Source of the DNA: Cyanophora paradoxa
Lineage: Eukaryota; Glaucocystophyceae; Cyanophorales; Cyanophoraceae
Direction of reading: 5' to 3'
DNA length: 64,000 nt
Assembly (NCBI GenBank): GCA_004431415.1
Contig: QPMI01000064.1
Span: 62,001 to 126,000 of the forward strand
In this document: positions 63,630-64,000 of the stretch, piece after piece
Layout: every line of letters starts with the position of its first letter
Numbering within the stretch: position 1 is the stretch's first letter
Position numbers and translations under genes: made by a program
The notes under the pieces: model-generated
Databases searched by the model: none
What the model was told of the DNA's origin: nothing
What the model saw: the letters and a program-made list of their open reading frames with translations, nothing else

Positions 63630-64000
63630 CGGGGCGCGCCTGGTTGTAGCAATCGGGCCGGATAAGAAGCATGTCGTTCGTCACCATGATCTGGCGGGTG
63701 CGTTACAATCAGCGGGCGTAATACCGGCGGGGGGAGGGCGGGTGGGTGGCCGCGGGAGGCCGCACGTTGCTCACCGGCTCGATGCCGAGGGCAGCGCAGA
63801 GGTTGCAGCAGTGAGCGACCATTGCCCGCGCGTCCTCCCCGCGCTTCCAGGTGTCAGGACTGCCGCCGCCCCCGGGCCCCGGCCCGGCCCGATCGCGATC
63901 AGCCTCGACGCCGCGAACGCGATGGCGATCACGATCGGAAGGGGGTCGCGAGCGCACGCGGCGATGATGGCGGACAGAAGAGACGCTACCACCGCGTCCG
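61275..64000 (-). CDS. Second copy of the TPR-like gene, 5' part outside the window
   Basis: Exons match copy 1 from the stop TAG (61275-61277) up to the exon with TWKRGED-type sequence at about 63770-63870. Splice signals and frames are kept. Where the copies differ inside exons, the changes I checked are silent: GAGCTGCAGTTC versus GAGTTGCAATTC (both ELQF), GCGCTGTTC versus GCGCTCTTC, and CTTGGC versus CTCGGC. Introns differ more, including G-run lengths. This pattern suggests both copies are under selection for protein sequence. The gene is cut by the window end, so completeness is unknown. Confidence 0.7.
63589..63629. repeat. Run of 41 G
   Basis: Duplicate of the 51-G run at 52537-52587, in the same intron of the second TPR-like gene. 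The length difference shows homopolymer instability since the duplication. Confidence 0.92.

Larger units (their letters stand above)
57836..64000. repeat. Segmental duplication, copy 2 (runs off the window)
   Basis: This is the counterpart of 48587-52969. The offset is 9,249 bases at the left end and 11,021 bases at the TPR stop codon; the difference matches the 1.78-kb insertion at 59356-61136. Homology still continues at base 64000. Confidence 0.93.

Overview
This is a nuclear genome window from a GC-rich, intron-dense eukaryote, not a prokaryote. Nearly every gene is broken into many short exons by introns of about 60-120 bases. When exon chains were traced and summed, four genes gave exact multiples of three (FNT transporter 363 codons, prolyl oligopeptidase 741, helicase 1064, hydroxyacid dehydrogenase 341 including the stop). 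Donor sites are unusual: most begin GTGCG, GTCCG or GTACCCC, and a large minority begin GC (GCGCGC, GCACGC, GCGAGC). Polypyrimidine tracts are built mostly of C, so plus-strand genes carry C-runs and minus-strand genes appear as G-runs. A NAR1-type formate/nitrite transporter with a probable plastid targeting extension and a nuclear gene for the bacterial ribosome factor RimP suggest a photosynthetic protist. A haptophyte-like alga is my best guess, at low confidence and without any search.

Layout: 1-887 non-coding; 888-4540 (-) F-box/leucine-rich-repeat protein; 5141-6642 (+) FNT transporter; 7477-9295 (-) RimP; 9559-16486 (+) prolyl oligopeptidase, 37 exons; 17495-19753 (-) secreted Ser/Pro-hinge protein; 21466-26011 (+) UPF1-like SF1 helicase with an RGG N-terminus; 26831-29124 and beyond (-) a beta/gamma-crystallin-like, cysteine-rich protein; 30940-43299 (+) a giant low-complexity modular protein of about 2,700 residues; 44034-46044 (+) D-2-hydroxyacid dehydrogenase; 46533-49776 (+) a cysteine-rich protein; 50254-55712 (-) a TPR-like protein; then non-coding DNA with a MITE-like element (57206-57457).

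From 57836 to the window end there is a second copy of 48587 to about 52969. It holds the 3' part of the cysteine-rich gene (apparently a pseudogene) and the 3' part of the TPR gene (apparently intact as far as visible). The copy is interrupted by a 1.78-kb insertion (59356-61136) flanked by a 25-bp direct repeat and containing a minisatellite.

The genes do not form one pathway. The most unusual item is the 12.4-kb giant gene. In order it carries tandemly duplicated acidic exons, a Gly/Ser/Tyr-rich prion-like domain, KSYAK/Lys-Ala repeats, many recurring D-D-F-E-E motifs, His/Asp-rich blocks, a charged coiled coil and a poly-lysine block. The neighbouring crystallin-like protein has canonical Ca-binding motifs. 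Together they are candidates for a metal-binding, assembly-forming or mineral-associated system, but that link is inference only.
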